A DNA stretch of 64,000 nucleotides, taken from contig DATNAQ010000036.1 of assembly GCA_035607415.1 (NCBI GenBank), forward strand, positions 56,666 through 120,665. Reading direction: 5' to 3'. Of the stretch, positions 33,001-41,632 are shown piece after piece. A program made the position numbers and the translations under genes. This DNA comes from JAQBQH01 sp035607415. Lineage in GTDB: Bacteria; Myxococcota_A; Polyangia; Palsa-1104. The notes under the pieces are model-generated. The model worked only from the letters and a program-made list of their open reading frames with translations, ran no database searches and was not told the DNA's origin. Each line of letters starts with the position of its first letter. Within the stretch, counting starts at the first letter, position 1.

Positions 33001-33055
33001 CGTCGTGCCCTGCTTCTACCTCGTCTCCGACCGCCTCAAGTCGCGCCGCCGCTAG
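30029..33055 (+). CDS. HAE1-type RND multidrug efflux transporter
   Basis: 1008 residues starting at TTG 30029 inside the TTGA overlap with the adaptor stop. Hallmarks are the N-terminal VSIRNPVFAWMLMASTILFG helix, the PDVDYPNVTVSLSWPGASP porter start, twelve hydrophobic segments, and the proton-relay pair Asp399-Asp400 in TM4 (GLVVDDAVMVMENIYRH). GIVKKNSILLVEYAN in TM10 has the conserved Lys. It is a hydrophobe/amphiphile exporter driven by proton motive force. Substrate cannot be deduced. Confidence 0.93.
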   Translation: MSLTDVSIRNPVFAWMLMASTILFGVISVTRLGISQYPDVDYPNVTVSLSWPGASPSAIEREILEPIEESLSQVEGVQTMQAQARQGSARITCTFDLSRNVDLALQDVQAKVAQTQRSLPSDVPAATVSKSNPDDTPIVTVGVYGPFARQMLSDVARYQVQEKLQTVAGVGQITLNGYVDRNIRIWLDTDKMNERGVVVTDIIGSIGKEHVELPGGTLDTSQRQLNVRLLGEAIDLDALKKLVVRKVNDTPVYLEDVALVEDGFADVTTLAQLDGQPLQALGILKQRGTNAVAVAKAIRAKVAEIQASVPKGMKVEVLADTTIFISESVDEIELELGLALVLTALVCWLFLGSLSSTLNVVLAIPMSLLGTIAVIYFIGFTLNTFTLLGLSLAVGLVVDDAVMVMENIYRHAEMGKSKERAALDGTKEITTAALAATLAVIAIFLPVIFMKGIIGRFFFQFGITLSIAVLLSYFEAITLAPARCAQILTTSREGRSRIGRAVDAGFVELEHAYARALDFCLARPWKILFASVLLLAASMATVPFIKTEFIPSQDQSQLNVRIQTETGTSIAAAKPLIDRAEQILAKRPEVARVLSTLSGTSGSMTLTLVPPGQRKLSAQALSQELRKQLSKIAGIRASVQDPSQQGFGVSKGYPVDFTVRGPDWDTLVTAAMKLKDDLAKSGITTDLSTDYQIGAPEVQMTPDRRRASDLGISMMDLGNAVSTLIGGNVVGKFSTDGRRIDIRMRLMATQRTRPEDLGEIRMRTQTGDTVPMSLVVTTAEAASLQSINRLDRERAIGITGNVAAGHSQQEAMTYIDTLAKSLPSGYHVVASGQASQLAETTSGLFFALAVGILVAYMVLASQFNSFLHPVTVLTILPLALSGAALGLIASGKTLNIFSMIGVLLLMGIVKKNSILLVEYANRVREDEHLDARDAMQKAGPLRLRPILMTTVAIMMSAVPAILGLGPGTETRSPMAVVVLGGLTVSTVLSLLVVPCFYLVSDRLKSRRR

Positions 33056-33235
33056 CAGCCGGCTGCGACGACGGCATTCCTCCGGAAAACGGCACGCTCG
33101 CTGCCGCTTTACGCCCGTGCGCCGAGCCACCGACAGTGGCGACGATTGGGGACGGCGTCGTACAGCCATGCCCTTTCGGCCTACAGGCTTTGTACGCTAC
33201 CGGTAGTACACGAGGGGTCGCAGAGGAGGCGCTCG

Positions 33236-34033
33236 ATGAAGCCCACCGAGGAGTCGACTGACACGCATCGCGACTTCGGTGACGAAGCGACGAACGTGAT
33301 GGGAGGAGACCTCCTCTCTTCATTGACCGAGCGCTCGCGCCGCATCGAGGTCGCGCCGCTGACAGCGCTCGAGCCGGAGATCAGCATCGGCGACGACGAG
33401 CCCGAGCCGGTGACGACGATGCGTCCCGTGGCGGAGCCGTTGCCGCCGCTCGTCGCCGACGGCGAATATCCCGCGCTCGGCGACGAGGAGTCGACGGTCG
33501 CGATGGAAGAGCCGGAGCCGACGACGGTGGTCGTGCGGCCGCATGCCGATCGGCCCGCGCCACTCGCCAGGCCAGTCGCGCCGATCGTGGCGGCGCCGCC
33601 CGCGCCGCGCGTCGCGCCAGTCGCGCCGATCGTGGCGCCGCCGCCGGCGCCGCTCGCCGCGCCGTTGCCGACGGCGTCCGCGCCCGATCCGCAGTGGGCG
33701 TCGGCGTTGTCGCCGCGCATCCTCGAGACCGTCCGTGTGCCGCCGCTGCCGGCGCCGGAGCTGGAGTCGATGCCCGAGCGCGCGTCGCAGCCTGCCGCCG
33801 GCTCGCGGAGCTTGAGCCTGCTCGCGGCCGTCGCGCTCGGCGTGGCCGCCTGGACGCTCGGCCTCGGCCATCACGAGGCGCAGCCCAAGCCGGCGATGTC
33901 GGCGCCGGCACTCGCGCCGTCGGTGATCGCGGCTCCGTCGCCGTTGCCGCCGCTGTCGCCGCCGCTCTCGCCCGCGAGGCCGGTCGCGGATCCGGCGCAC
34001 GCCAAGCTGCGCCTCGCCCTCGATCGCCACTAG
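33236..34033 (+). CDS. Pro/Ala-rich single-pass membrane protein
   Basis: 265 residues. ATG 33236 has a GAGGAGG ribosome binding site. Residues 1-90 are acidic and contain repeated EPEPxT phrases; 90-175 are Pro/Ala-rich with near-repeats of APVAPIVA; a single hydrophobic helix (LSLLAAVALGVAAWTLGLG) lies near 200-220; the C-terminus is Pro-rich again. No domain is recognised. Such proteins in myxobacteria often span or protrude from the membrane as linkers. Isolated between the RND operon and a monooxygenase. Confidence 0.6.
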   Translation: MKPTEESTDTHRDFGDEATNVMGGDLLSSLTERSRRIEVAPLTALEPEISIGDDEPEPVTTMRPVAEPLPPLVADGEYPALGDEESTVAMEEPEPTTVVVRPHADRPAPLARPVAPIVAAPPAPRVAPVAPIVAPPPAPLAAPLPTASAPDPQWASALSPRILETVRVPPLPAPELESMPERASQPAAGSRSLSLLAAVALGVAAWTLGLGHHEAQPKPAMSAPALAPSVIAAPSPLPPLSPPLSPARPVADPAHAKLRLALDRH

Positions 34034-34141
34034 GGCGCCACTAGCGCGGCTGCGCGCGGGCGACCCGCCCCTCGCCACACCCAATCTATGCCAGCGGCGG
34101 GGTCTTGCCGCAACCCCCGGTCGCTGCCGCAGTGTGTGGCG

Positions 34142-35602
34142 ATGACAACTCATTCGGTCCTGATCGCCGGAGGCGGGCCGACGGGCCTGACGTTGGCGGG
34201 CGAGCTGGCGCTGGCGGGCATCGACGTCGCCATCGTCGAGCGGCGCGAGAACCAGGAGCTCGACGGGTCGCGCGCCGGCGGGCTGCACGCGCGCACCATC
34301 GAGCTCTTCGATCAGCGCGGCCTCGCCGAGCGCTTCCTCGCGCAGGGGCAGCGGGTGCAGATCGCCGCCTTCGGGCAGACGCCGCTCGACATCAGCGACT
34401 TCCCGACGCGCCACAACTACGGGCTCGCGCTCTGGCAGGTCCACATCGAGCGCATCCTGGCCGACTGGGTCGCCGAGCGCGGCGTACCGATCTACCGCTC
34501 GCGCGAGGTCACCGGCTTCGTGCAGGACGACAGCGGCGTCGACGTCGCGCTCTCCGACGGGCGGACGCTGCGCGCGCACTACCTCGTCGGATGCGACGGC
34601 GGTCGCAGCCTCGTGCGCAAGCAGGCGGGGATCGACTTCCCCGGCTGGGACGCATCGATCAGCTACCTCATCGCCGAGGTCGAGATGAGCGACACGCCCG
34701 CGTTCGGCATCCGCCGCGACCAAAAGGGCACGTTCGCGCTCGGCAAGCTCGACGATGGGCGCGTGCGCGTCGTGCTCCGCGAAGACGAGGTCGGCGCCGG
34801 CGATGCGCCGACGCTGGACGAGCTTCGCGCCGCGCTCGTCGCGCTCTACGGCAGCGACTTCGGGCTGCGCAAGGCCACCTGGCTCTCGCGCTTCGGCGAC
34901 CTGACGCGGCAGGCGGCGTCCTACCGCAACGGACGCGTGCTCCTCGCCGGCGACGCGGCGCACGTGCATTCGCCGATGGGCGGGCAGGGGCTCAACCTCG
35001 GCGTCCACGACGCGGTGAACCTCGGGTGGAAGCTCGCGCAGGTGGTGCGCGGAGCCGCGCCGCCGAGCCTGCTCGAGACCTACCAGACGGAACGGCATCC
35101 CGTGGCGGCGCGCGCGCTGCGCAAGACGATGGCGCAAACCGCGCTCAGCCGCGGCGACGAGCGCATGGAGGCCGTGCGCGAGACCCTGTCGGAGCTCTTG
35201 CGCATGGACGAGCCGCGCAAGCGCTACGCCGCGATGATGTCGGGCCTCGACATCCACTACGATCTCGGCGCGGGCCATCCGCTCCTCGGCCGGCGCATGC
35301 CCGATCTCGACGTCGTCACCGCGAGCGGTCCGCGCCGCGTGTTCAGCCTGCTGCACGAGGCGCGGCCGGTCCTGCTCAATCTCGGCGCGCCCGGCGCCTT
35401 GGACCTCACGTCCTCGGCCGATCGCGTTCGCCTCGTCGATGCGCGCTACACCGGCGCGTGGGAGCTGCCGCTCGTCGGCGCCGTCGCCGCGCCCGCGGCG
35501 GTGCTGATTCGGCCGGACGGCCACGTCGCCTGGGTTTCAGACGGCACCGACCACGGCCTGCGGGATGCCGCGACCATCTGGTTCGGACCGCCCGTCCTCT
35601 AA
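34142..35602 (+). CDS. FAD-dependent aromatic monooxygenase (PHBH/PgaE-like)
   Basis: 486 residues. The FAD dinucleotide fold is GGGPTGLTLAGELALAG near residue 10, then the DG motif (YLVGCDGGRSLVRKQAG) and the GD motif (RVLLAGDAAHVHSPMGGQG). After ~390 there is a thioredoxin-like C-terminal domain (LLNLGAPGALDL... VLIRPDGHVAWV), as in rifampicin- and polyketide-hydroxylases. The enzyme should hydroxylate an aromatic substrate with NAD(P)H and O2. No biosynthetic genes lie adjacent, so a detoxification role is as likely as a biosynthetic one. ATG 34142 is just before the first strand. Confidence 0.88.
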   Translation: MTTHSVLIAGGGPTGLTLAGELALAGIDVAIVERRENQELDGSRAGGLHARTIELFDQRGLAERFLAQGQRVQIAAFGQTPLDISDFPTRHNYGLALWQVHIERILADWVAERGVPIYRSREVTGFVQDDSGVDVALSDGRTLRAHYLVGCDGGRSLVRKQAGIDFPGWDASISYLIAEVEMSDTPAFGIRRDQKGTFALGKLDDGRVRVVLREDEVGAGDAPTLDELRAALVALYGSDFGLRKATWLSRFGDLTRQAASYRNGRVLLAGDAAHVHSPMGGQGLNLGVHDAVNLGWKLAQVVRGAAPPSLLETYQTERHPVAARALRKTMAQTALSRGDERMEAVRETLSELLRMDEPRKRYAAMMSGLDIHYDLGAGHPLLGRRMPDLDVVTASGPRRVFSLLHEARPVLLNLGAPGALDLTSSADRVRLVDARYTGAWELPLVGAVAAPAAVLIRPDGHVAWVSDGTDHGLRDAATIWFGPPVL

Positions 35603-35665
35603 TTCGCCGGCCATTTTGTCACGGCGGGCGTAAGATACGCGCGTTCACGCGCCAAGGAGTCCATC

Positions 35666-37927
35666 GTGACCCGAACCCGAACAGGCGCCGCGGTGGTCCT
35701 CTCCGCCGGCGTCGTCACCGCTCTGTCCTGGCTCGCCTTCGGGCAGCACCCCGCCAAGCCGAGCGCGACGCCGCCCGAGCAGAAGCGCATCGGCTCGGGT
35801 GAGACGCCCGCCGCCACCGGCACGCCCGAAGGCGCCGCCGAGATCCCGTTCGTCTCGCCGCGCGCCCACGCCGTCGAGACGCCGAGCGCGCCGAACGCGT
35901 GGGGCGGCCCGCGCACCGGCAAGGAGGCGACGCTCTCCGATCGGGTCGTCAAGTACGACATCGACGCCACGCTCGATCCGAAGGCCCATACGATCGATGC
36001 GCAGGAGAAGCTGACCTGGCGCAACCGCAGCGATCGTCCGGTCAAGACGATCTACCTGCACCTCTACCTCAACGCCTTCGAAGGGCCGGGCAGCACCTTT
36101 CTGACCGAGCATCGCGAGGGCGGCTTCGAGTTCCGCAGCGACGTCGGGACCAAGGACGGCCAGTGGGGCCACATCGAGCTCAAGAAGGTCGAGCAGGCCG
36201 GCGCCACCGTGCCGTGGAAGTTCGTCCATCCCGACGGCGGGCCCGAGACCGATCACACCGTCGTGCGCTTCGATCTGCCGACGGCGGTGGCGCCCGGCGG
36301 CAACACCACCGTCGACATCGCCTTTCATGATCAGCTGCCGCGCGTGATCGCGCGGACCGGCTGGTTCGGCAGCTTCCACATGATCGGGCAGTGGTTCCCC
36401 AAGGTCGGCGTGCTCGAGCTCGCCGGCGAGCGCGGCGCCACCGCTCCGCGCTGGAACGTGCACGAGTTCCACCTGCACTCGGAGTTCTACGCCGACTGGG
36501 GCGAGTACGACGTGCGCATGACGGTGCCGAAGAGCTTCCAGGTCGCCTCCGCCGGCGAAGAAGAGGGCGCGCCCGTCGTCAAGGGCGACCTCGTCACGCA
36601 CCACTTCGTGCAGGGCGACGTCCACGACTTCGCCTGGATGGCCGCCGACAACTTCGCGCCGCCGCTCGAGGGCACGTACGAGGGGCCGGGCAGCCCGCCG
36701 GTCAAGGTCAAGGTCTTCTATCCGCCCGAGTACAAGGTGGACGCGGAGCGCTCGCTGCAGGCCACCATCGACTCGATCCGCTTCTTCTCGACGACGCTCG
36801 GACCGTATCCGTATCGCACGTCGACCTGCATCGTGCCGCCGTACAACGCCGGCGAGGCGGGCGGCATGGAGTATCAGACCATCTTCACCGGCGACGGCTT
36901 CCTCGACGCCGCGCCCGACACGATCGGCGCCGCCGCCGTCGACTTCGTGGTCATCCACGAGTTCGGCCACGGCTACTTCTACGGCCTTCTGGCCTCGAAC
37001 GAGTTCGAGGAGCCGTTCCTCGACGAGGGCATGAACGAGTACTGGGACATGCGCATGATGCGCGCCCGCAACCAGGACGTGCACCTGACCAGCTCGACGC
37101 TCAAGCGCATCGGCTTCGACCCGACGTTGAGCGGCTTCGGCTACGAGCGCGCCACCGGTGCGCTCAACGTGCACCCGGCCGATCCCATCGGTGAGAACTC
37201 GTGGGACCACATGTCGAGCGAGAGCTACGGCCAGGTCTACTCGCGCACCGCGACGGTGATGCACGACCTCGAGGAGCGCATCGGCAAGGACGCCACCGAG
37301 CGCGGCTTCCGCAACTACTACGCGAAGTGGCACTTCCGCCATCCGAGCGCCGCCGATCTGATGGACGCGCTCGCCGAGGGCTCGGGCGAGCGCGCCACCG
37401 TCGAGGAGGTGTTCCACCAGAACGTCTTCGGCGTGCAGACCGTCGACAACCGCGTGCAGAGCCTGACCTCCGACGAGGAGCTGCCGCAGCCGGGCACCAC
37501 CTACAAAGACGGCAAGTGGACCGAAGAGACCAAGGAGCAGGTCGACAAGCGCATCTCCGACAAGCGCGCCGAGTGGAAGAAGGCGCATCCCGACGCCAAG
37601 CACGGCGAGGGCCCGTTCCCCTATCGCACGGTGGTGACGGTGCGGCGCGACGGCGCACGCTGGCCCGAGACGCTGGTCGTGAAGTTCGAGGACGACTCGA
37701 CCGAGACGATCAAATGGGACGGCGAGCGGCTCTGGCAGCGCTTCACCTTCCACAAGCCGGTCAAGGCCAAGTGGGCGGAGCTCGATCCCGAGCGCCGCTA
37801 CTACCTCGACGCCAACAAGGTCAACGACGGGCACGCGCGCGAGCCCGACTCGTCGGCGGCGCGCCGCTGGACGTCGGATCTGTCGAGCGCCGTCGAGGTC
37901 CTCTATTCGCTGGTGGGCACGCTATGA
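35666..37927 (+). CDS. M1 family zinc metallopeptidase (aminopeptidase N-like)
   Basis: 753 residues from GTG 35666, which has AAGGAG upstream. An N-terminal hydrophobic segment (AAVVLSAGVVTALSWLAF) is a signal peptide or anchor, so activity is extracytoplasmic. A beta-sandwich M1 N-domain is followed by the exopeptidase-like motif AGGMEYQ and the zinc site HEFGH at 431-435 with Glu454 nineteen residues later, as in M1 peptidases. The C-terminal ~250 residues are less conserved. It overlaps by four bases with a downstream membrane protein, and the pair are likely functionally coupled. Confidence 0.9.
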   Translation: MTRTRTGAAVVLSAGVVTALSWLAFGQHPAKPSATPPEQKRIGSGETPAATGTPEGAAEIPFVSPRAHAVETPSAPNAWGGPRTGKEATLSDRVVKYDIDATLDPKAHTIDAQEKLTWRNRSDRPVKTIYLHLYLNAFEGPGSTFLTEHREGGFEFRSDVGTKDGQWGHIELKKVEQAGATVPWKFVHPDGGPETDHTVVRFDLPTAVAPGGNTTVDIAFHDQLPRVIARTGWFGSFHMIGQWFPKVGVLELAGERGATAPRWNVHEFHLHSEFYADWGEYDVRMTVPKSFQVASAGEEEGAPVVKGDLVTHHFVQGDVHDFAWMAADNFAPPLEGTYEGPGSPPVKVKVFYPPEYKVDAERSLQATIDSIRFFSTTLGPYPYRTSTCIVPPYNAGEAGGMEYQTIFTGDGFLDAAPDTIGAAAVDFVVIHEFGHGYFYGLLASNEFEEPFLDEGMNEYWDMRMMRARNQDVHLTSSTLKRIGFDPTLSGFGYERATGALNVHPADPIGENSWDHMSSESYGQVYSRTATVMHDLEERIGKDATERGFRNYYAKWHFRHPSAADLMDALAEGSGERATVEEVFHQNVFGVQTVDNRVQSLTSDEELPQPGTTYKDGKWTEETKEQVDKRISDKRAEWKKAHPDAKHGEGPFPYRTVVTVRRDGARWPETLVVKFEDDSTETIKWDGERLWQRFTFHKPVKAKWAELDPERRYYLDANKVNDGHAREPDSSAARRWTSDLSSAVEVLYSLVGTL

Positions 37928-38799
37928 CGAACGCAAACAAGACGAGCGTGGCGCCGCTGTTCGGCGAAGCGCTGACGGGGGCGCTGCAGTGGCGCCTGTT
38001 GGTCGTGTGGGTCGTGGGCCTCCTGACGCCGACGGCGATGATGGCGCTGCCGCTCTACCGCACCATCGGCGGCGTGTTCGACTTCTCGCCGCACGCCGCG
38101 GAGTTCGCGCGCCGCTTCGACATCCTCGCCATCGAGGACCTGGCGGTGGTGATCGGACGCAACGCGGCGGCGCTGACCGGCGCGACGACGGCGTCGATGC
38201 TGCTGACGCTGGCGCTGGCGCCGCTGCTCGCCGGCGTGACGCTGACGGCGGCGGGCACGCGCGAGCCGCTCGGCTTCGTCGCGCTCCTGCAGGGCGGCGT
38301 GGCCTGGTACTTCCGCATGCTGCGCCTCTTGTTGGTGTCGTTCGTGCCGCTCGCGGCGGTGGTGGGCGGGCTGTCGGCGCTCGCCTACGGCCTGGCGCAC
38401 AAGCACGCGGAGAAGGCGATCACGCAGACGTCGGCGGAGCACGGGGACCGCTGGGCGCTGGTGATCACGATCGTCGTCTTCGTGCTGGTCCACGCCACCG
38501 TCGAGGCCGCGCGCGCGCAGTACCTGGCCGACGAGCGGCTGCGCTCGGGTTGGCGCGCGTGGGCGCGCGGCGTGCGCCAGCTGGCGCGGCAGCCGTTGGC
38601 GGTGCTGGCGCTCTACGTCGGGCCCTCGCTCGTGGGGCTCGTGGTGGCGGCGGTGCTGTTGCTGCTGCGCATTCGCGTCACCGCCGCCAGCGCCGGTGGG
38701 TTCCTCATCGGCTTCCTCCTGCTGCAGCTCGCCGTCGCCGCCGTCGGCTGGGGCCGCGCCAGCCGCCTGTTCGCCCTCTCCGCCCTCGCGCGCCAGTAG
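37924..38799 (+). CDS. Multi-pass membrane protein coupled to M1 peptidase
   Basis: 291 residues with six hydrophobic segments: LLVVWVVGLLTPTAMMAL, MLLTLALAPLLAGV, LLLVSFVPLAAVVGGL, WALVITIVVFVLVHA, LAVLALYVGPSLVGLVVAAVLLLL and a last one before a basic C-terminus. I do not recognise the family. The ATG overlaps the TGA of the M1 gene (ATGA), giving translational coupling. It could anchor, export or insert something together with the peptidase, but the sequence alone does not tell. Confidence 0.75.
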   Translation: MTNANKTSVAPLFGEALTGALQWRLLVVWVVGLLTPTAMMALPLYRTIGGVFDFSPHAAEFARRFDILAIEDLAVVIGRNAAALTGATTASMLLTLALAPLLAGVTLTAAGTREPLGFVALLQGGVAWYFRMLRLLLVSFVPLAAVVGGLSALAYGLAHKHAEKAITQTSAEHGDRWALVITIVVFVLVHATVEAARAQYLADERLRSGWRAWARGVRQLARQPLAVLALYVGPSLVGLVVAAVLLLLRIRVTAASAGGFLIGFLLLQLAVAAVGWGRASRLFALSALARQ

Positions 38800-38835
38800 C
38801 CCTCCAAGCCCACGTCACGCGGCGTCGACCGCGCC

Positions 38836-39129
38836 TCACCACTCGTATCCGAGGCGCGAATGCCAGATGGGCGCCGCGACCAGAAACTCCTCGTCGCAAC
38901 GCGGGCAACGGAAGATCAGCGAGGGTCCCGGACACACTTCGTCCGGCGGCATCACGACGTAGTCGCCGCTGAACGTCGAGATGGCGCCGCAGCGGGGGAT
39001 GTTGCAGTTGGGCGTGTCACGGCCGAGCTCGAAGCCGGGCGGCACGGGCTGGCGCGGTAGATCGATGAAGCTCTCGGGCGACACCGACGAGTGGCATCGG
39101 AAGTGGCCCGGCGGGCGCGCAGCCGTCAT
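38836..39129 (-). CDS. Small Cys-containing protein, unknown
   Basis: 97 residues. There are Cys at 12 and in the pattern NCNIPRCGA and FRCPRCDEEF, so it may bind a metal in a small zinc-ribbon-like fold; the spacing does not match a family I recognise. It has balanced composition with aromatic residues, unlike the Arg/Ala-rich false frames around it. Its neighbours are unrelated (a membrane protein and a methyltransferase gene). Confidence 0.5.
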   Translation of the reverse strand: MTAARPPGHFRCHSSVSPESFIDLPRQPVPPGFELGRDTPNCNIPRCGAISTFSGDYVVMPPDEVCPGPSLIFRCPRCDEEFLVAAPIWHSRLGYEW

Positions 39130-39204
39130 GGCCCGACTGTAGCCGATCAGCCGCCCGCCCTACGCAGAGGAGCTTCGTCGCGAAGGCGGGTACAATCGTG
39201 GCGG

Positions 39205-39840
39205 GTGGACGAGCGGCTGAGATCGAGCGCGCGACGCGCCCGCGAGGCCGTCGCCGCGGGGCGGCTGCGCGGCGGCGCGTTCCTCGAGGCGCTGCTGGCC
39301 GTGCGGTTCGACGAGCGCGATCTCTGGCTCGACGAGCTGCTCGGGCTGCCCGAGCTCCCCGCCGATCTACCGGGCCTGCCGCCCGGCACCGTCCCGTACC
39401 TGCCGTGCGACGTCGACGCCATCGTGCGCACCGTGCGCGAGGCGCCGGTCACCGCCGCCGACCTCTTCGTCGATCTCGGCGCCGGCCTCGGCCGTCCGAC
39501 GCTGCTGGCGCATCTTCTGAGCGGCGTGCCCGCGTTCGGCCTCGAGCTGCAGCCTCATCTCGTCGATCATGCGCGCAGCGCCGCGATCAGGCTCGGGCTC
39601 GACGGCGTCCGCTTCGACGTCGCCGACGCCACGGCCGCCGACATCCCCGACGGCAACGTCTACTTCATCTACGCCTCGTTCAACGGCGCAGCGCACGCGC
39701 GCGTGCTCGGCGCGCTCGAGCGGATCGCGGCGCGACACCCGATCGTCCTGTGCGCGGTCGGCTTCGAGGTGCGCGAGCCGTGGCTGCGCGAGCGGCGCTC
39801 GACCAGCCCGGAGCTCGTCTTCTACGACTCTTCGCGTTGA
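39205..39840 (+). CDS. Class I methyltransferase-like protein (DOT1-like fold)
   Basis: 211 residues from GTG 39205. The core has LFVDLGAGLGRPTLLAHLL as the SAM-binding loop, then FGLELQPHLVDHARSAAIR and VRFDVADATAADIPDG, which fit a DOT1-like/class I fold. NVYFIYASFNG occupies the motif IV place, where the usual D/N-PPY-type catalytic motif is absent. Substrate unknown. The GTG was chosen because the frame upstream is low-complexity Arg-rich sequence. Confidence 0.7.
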   Translation: MDERLRSSARRAREAVAAGRLRGGAFLEALLAVRFDERDLWLDELLGLPELPADLPGLPPGTVPYLPCDVDAIVRTVREAPVTAADLFVDLGAGLGRPTLLAHLLSGVPAFGLELQPHLVDHARSAAIRLGLDGVRFDVADATAADIPDGNVYFIYASFNGAAHARVLGALERIAARHPIVLCAVGFEVREPWLRERRSTSPELVFYDSSR

Positions 39841-39860
39841 CGCGGATCCGCGCCCGGGCG

Positions 39861-40085
39861 CTATTTCCGTTTGCGCTCGAGCAGCGTATTGAGCTGCGAC
39901 ACGCTGATCGGGCTCGTCTCGTCGTGCGCCGTCGAGCGCAGCGCCTCGACCGCGAGCGACTCGATGGTCGAGCAGCGCGGGCAGTGTTGGCCTTCGAACC
40001 GCTTCGACGCGACCTGCAGGATCTTCTCGAGCGCTTCTTTGAGCGCCGCGTCGCCCCCGCGCTTGTGGCTCTTCCGTGTCGGCAT
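39861..40085 (-). CDS. Small basic protein with CxxC, unknown
   Basis: 74 residues with a basic N-terminus (MPTRKSHKRGG), an amphipathic helix (LKEALEKILQVASKRF) and HCPRC, followed by another helix and a basic tail (LLERKRK). The composition is natural and helix-rich, which is why I keep it although it is short. It converges with the methyltransferase gene and diverges from the oxidoreductase gene at 40146, with about 60 bases between the two starts. Confidence 0.45.
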   Translation of the reverse strand: MPTRKSHKRGGDAALKEALEKILQVASKRFEGQHCPRCSTIESLAVEALRSTAHDETSPISVSQLNTLLERKRK

Positions 40086-40145
40086 GACCTTCCGGGTTCA
40101 TCATACCACGTCCGTCCCGCGCCGATTCGCTGGTAGGTTGTCGGG

Positions 40146-40979
40146 ATGATCGCAATCCTCGGCACCGGCCTTCTCGGGTCCAACTTCGCGCGCGCGCTCA
40201 TCGCCAAGGGCGAGACCGTTCACGTCTGGAATCGCACCATCGAGCGGGCGCGCGCGCTCGAAGCCGACGGCGCTCGCGCCTTCGCCGACGCCGCCGAGGC
40301 CGTGCACGGGGCCGATCGCGTGCACATCGTCGTCTCCGACGACGCGGCCGTCGATGGCGTCCTCATCGCCGCGCGCTGCGCGCCGCGCACGCTGGTCATC
40401 GACCACACGACCACCTCGACCGCGGGCGCGCGATCGCGCACGGCGCGCAGCGACATCACCTATGTTCACGCGCCCGTCTTCATGGGGCCGCAGAACGCGC
40501 GCGAATCGACCGGCATCATGCTCGTGTCCGGCGACCGCGCGCGCGTCGAGCGCGTCCAGCCGCTGCTGGCGACCATGACCGGCAAGGTCGTCGACGTCGG
40601 CGATCGCGCCGACGCCGCGGCCGCGTTCAAGCTGATGGGCAACACCTTCCTCATGGGCTTCACCGCCGGCATCGCCGAGATGCTCGCCGTCGGCAAGGCG
40701 TGCGGCATCGCCGCCAACGACGCCGTCGGGCTCTTCGACCACTTCAACCCCGGTCTCTCGACGGGCGCGCGCGCGCGGCGCATCGCGGGCGGCGACTACT
40801 CGCAGCCCTCGTGGGAGCTGGCGATGGCGCGCAAGGACGCGGCCCTCGTCGCGGCCGAAGCCGCCGCTGCCCACGTCGAGCTCATGGTCGTCCCCGGCGT
40901 CGCCGCCCGCATGGACGCCCTCATCGCGCGCGGCCACGCGCACGACGACTGGTGCGTCATCGGCAAGGACGCCGTGTGA
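40146..40979 (+). CDS. NAD(P)-dependent beta-hydroxyacid dehydrogenase-like oxidoreductase
   Basis: 277 residues. The N-terminal Rossmann motif is AILGTGLLGSNFARALIAKG. Later blocks VHAPVFMGPQNA and AAAFKLMGNTFLMGF, with the catalytic-position Lys, match 3-hydroxyisobutyrate dehydrogenase/6-phosphogluconate dehydrogenase-like proteins. The substrate is unknown; succinic-semialdehyde and glyoxylate reductases belong to the same family. It is translationally coupled (4-base overlap) to the next gene. Confidence 0.88.
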   Translation: MIAILGTGLLGSNFARALIAKGETVHVWNRTIERARALEADGARAFADAAEAVHGADRVHIVVSDDAAVDGVLIAARCAPRTLVIDHTTTSTAGARSRTARSDITYVHAPVFMGPQNARESTGIMLVSGDRARVERVQPLLATMTGKVVDVGDRADAAAAFKLMGNTFLMGFTAGIAEMLAVGKACGIAANDAVGLFDHFNPGLSTGARARRIAGGDYSQPSWELAMARKDAALVAAEAAAAHVELMVVPGVAARMDALIARGHAHDDWCVIGKDAV

Positions 40980-41527
40980 GCGTCTACCGGACCAAGGGCA
41001 CGACGCTCCTATCGATGCAGGCGGTCCTCGACCGGCGGCTCGGCGCCGGCGCCTTCAAGCGGTTGGCGACGGCGACGGGCGCGACGTGGGGGCTTCCGCT
41101 GGCCAACGGGCTCTACGACGCCGAGGAGCTGTGCCGCCTGACCACGGCGGCGGCGACCGAGCTCGGCACCACGCAGCTCGAGCTGTTCACGGCGTCGAGC
41201 GAGCACAACGCGCGCCACGATTTGCCGACGATCCATCGCATCGTGCTGCGCGTGATCACGCCGCAGCTCCTGCTCGCGCGCGGCGCGCGCTTTTGGCGCT
41301 CCTACACGGCCTTCGGCGAGACCCGCGTCGCGCGCAACGAGCCCGGCGCGTTCACCGGCATCACCGACGGTATTCCGCCGCAGCTCAAGGACTTCGTCGA
41401 GGGCGCCTGGCGCGGCTTCGCCCCGGCCGCCGTGGAGCTGGCGGGCGGCAAGGGCCCGCACATCACGGAGGCGCGCTGGACCGGCGGCCCTTCGTGGGCG
41501 CTGCACGTGTCGCTGCAGTATCGCTAG
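40976..41527 (+). CDS. Myxobacterial DUF2378/TIGR02265-like protein (tentative)
   Basis: 183 residues from GTG 40976, overlapping the preceding oxidoreductase by four bases. Helical N-half with LANGLYDAEELCRLTTAAATELG, then PTIHRIVLRVITPQLLLARG and FWRSYTAFGE, followed by two beta-rich segments; the order recalls DUF2378 (a Myxococcus paralog family) but I am not certain. No catalytic residue is evident. The stop codon TAG lies inside an inverted-repeat arm (see 41524-41632). Confidence 0.5.
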   Translation: MSVYRTKGTTLLSMQAVLDRRLGAGAFKRLATATGATWGLPLANGLYDAEELCRLTTAAATELGTTQLELFTASSEHNARHDLPTIHRIVLRVITPQLLLARGARFWRSYTAFGETRVARNEPGAFTGITDGIPPQLKDFVEGAWRGFAPAAVELAGGKGPHITEARWTGGPSWALHVSLQYR

Positions 41528-41632
41528 TGTCCCGTGTCGGAAATTCGCGTGCACCGAGGGCGGAGGAGCAACGAAGCGCCCGCGGATGTCGCGACGCCCG
41601 ACTGCTAGCGAATTTCCGATTCGGGACGCTAG
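41524..41632. repeat. Inverted-repeat element between convergent genes
   Basis: The left arm begins CTAGTGTCCCGTGTCGGAAA (41524-41543) and continues TTCGC; the right arm is GCGAATTTCCGATTCGGGAC (41608-41627) followed by GCTAG. The arms are 25 bases with three mismatches. Each arm supplies the stop codon of one of the flanking convergent genes (TAG at 41525-41527 and CTA at 41629-41631). It may serve as a bidirectional terminator or be a small palindromic mobile element; no U-run is present. Confidence 0.6.

Noticed and set aside
30019..33261. 1080-residue plus-strand frame overlapping the RND pump
   Set aside because: Another frame of the pump gene; contains His/Arg-rich low-complexity sequence and no transporter motif.
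38836..39129. Rubredoxin or zinc-ribbon assignment for the small Cys protein
   Set aside because: Cys spacing does not match either family, so it is left as unknown.
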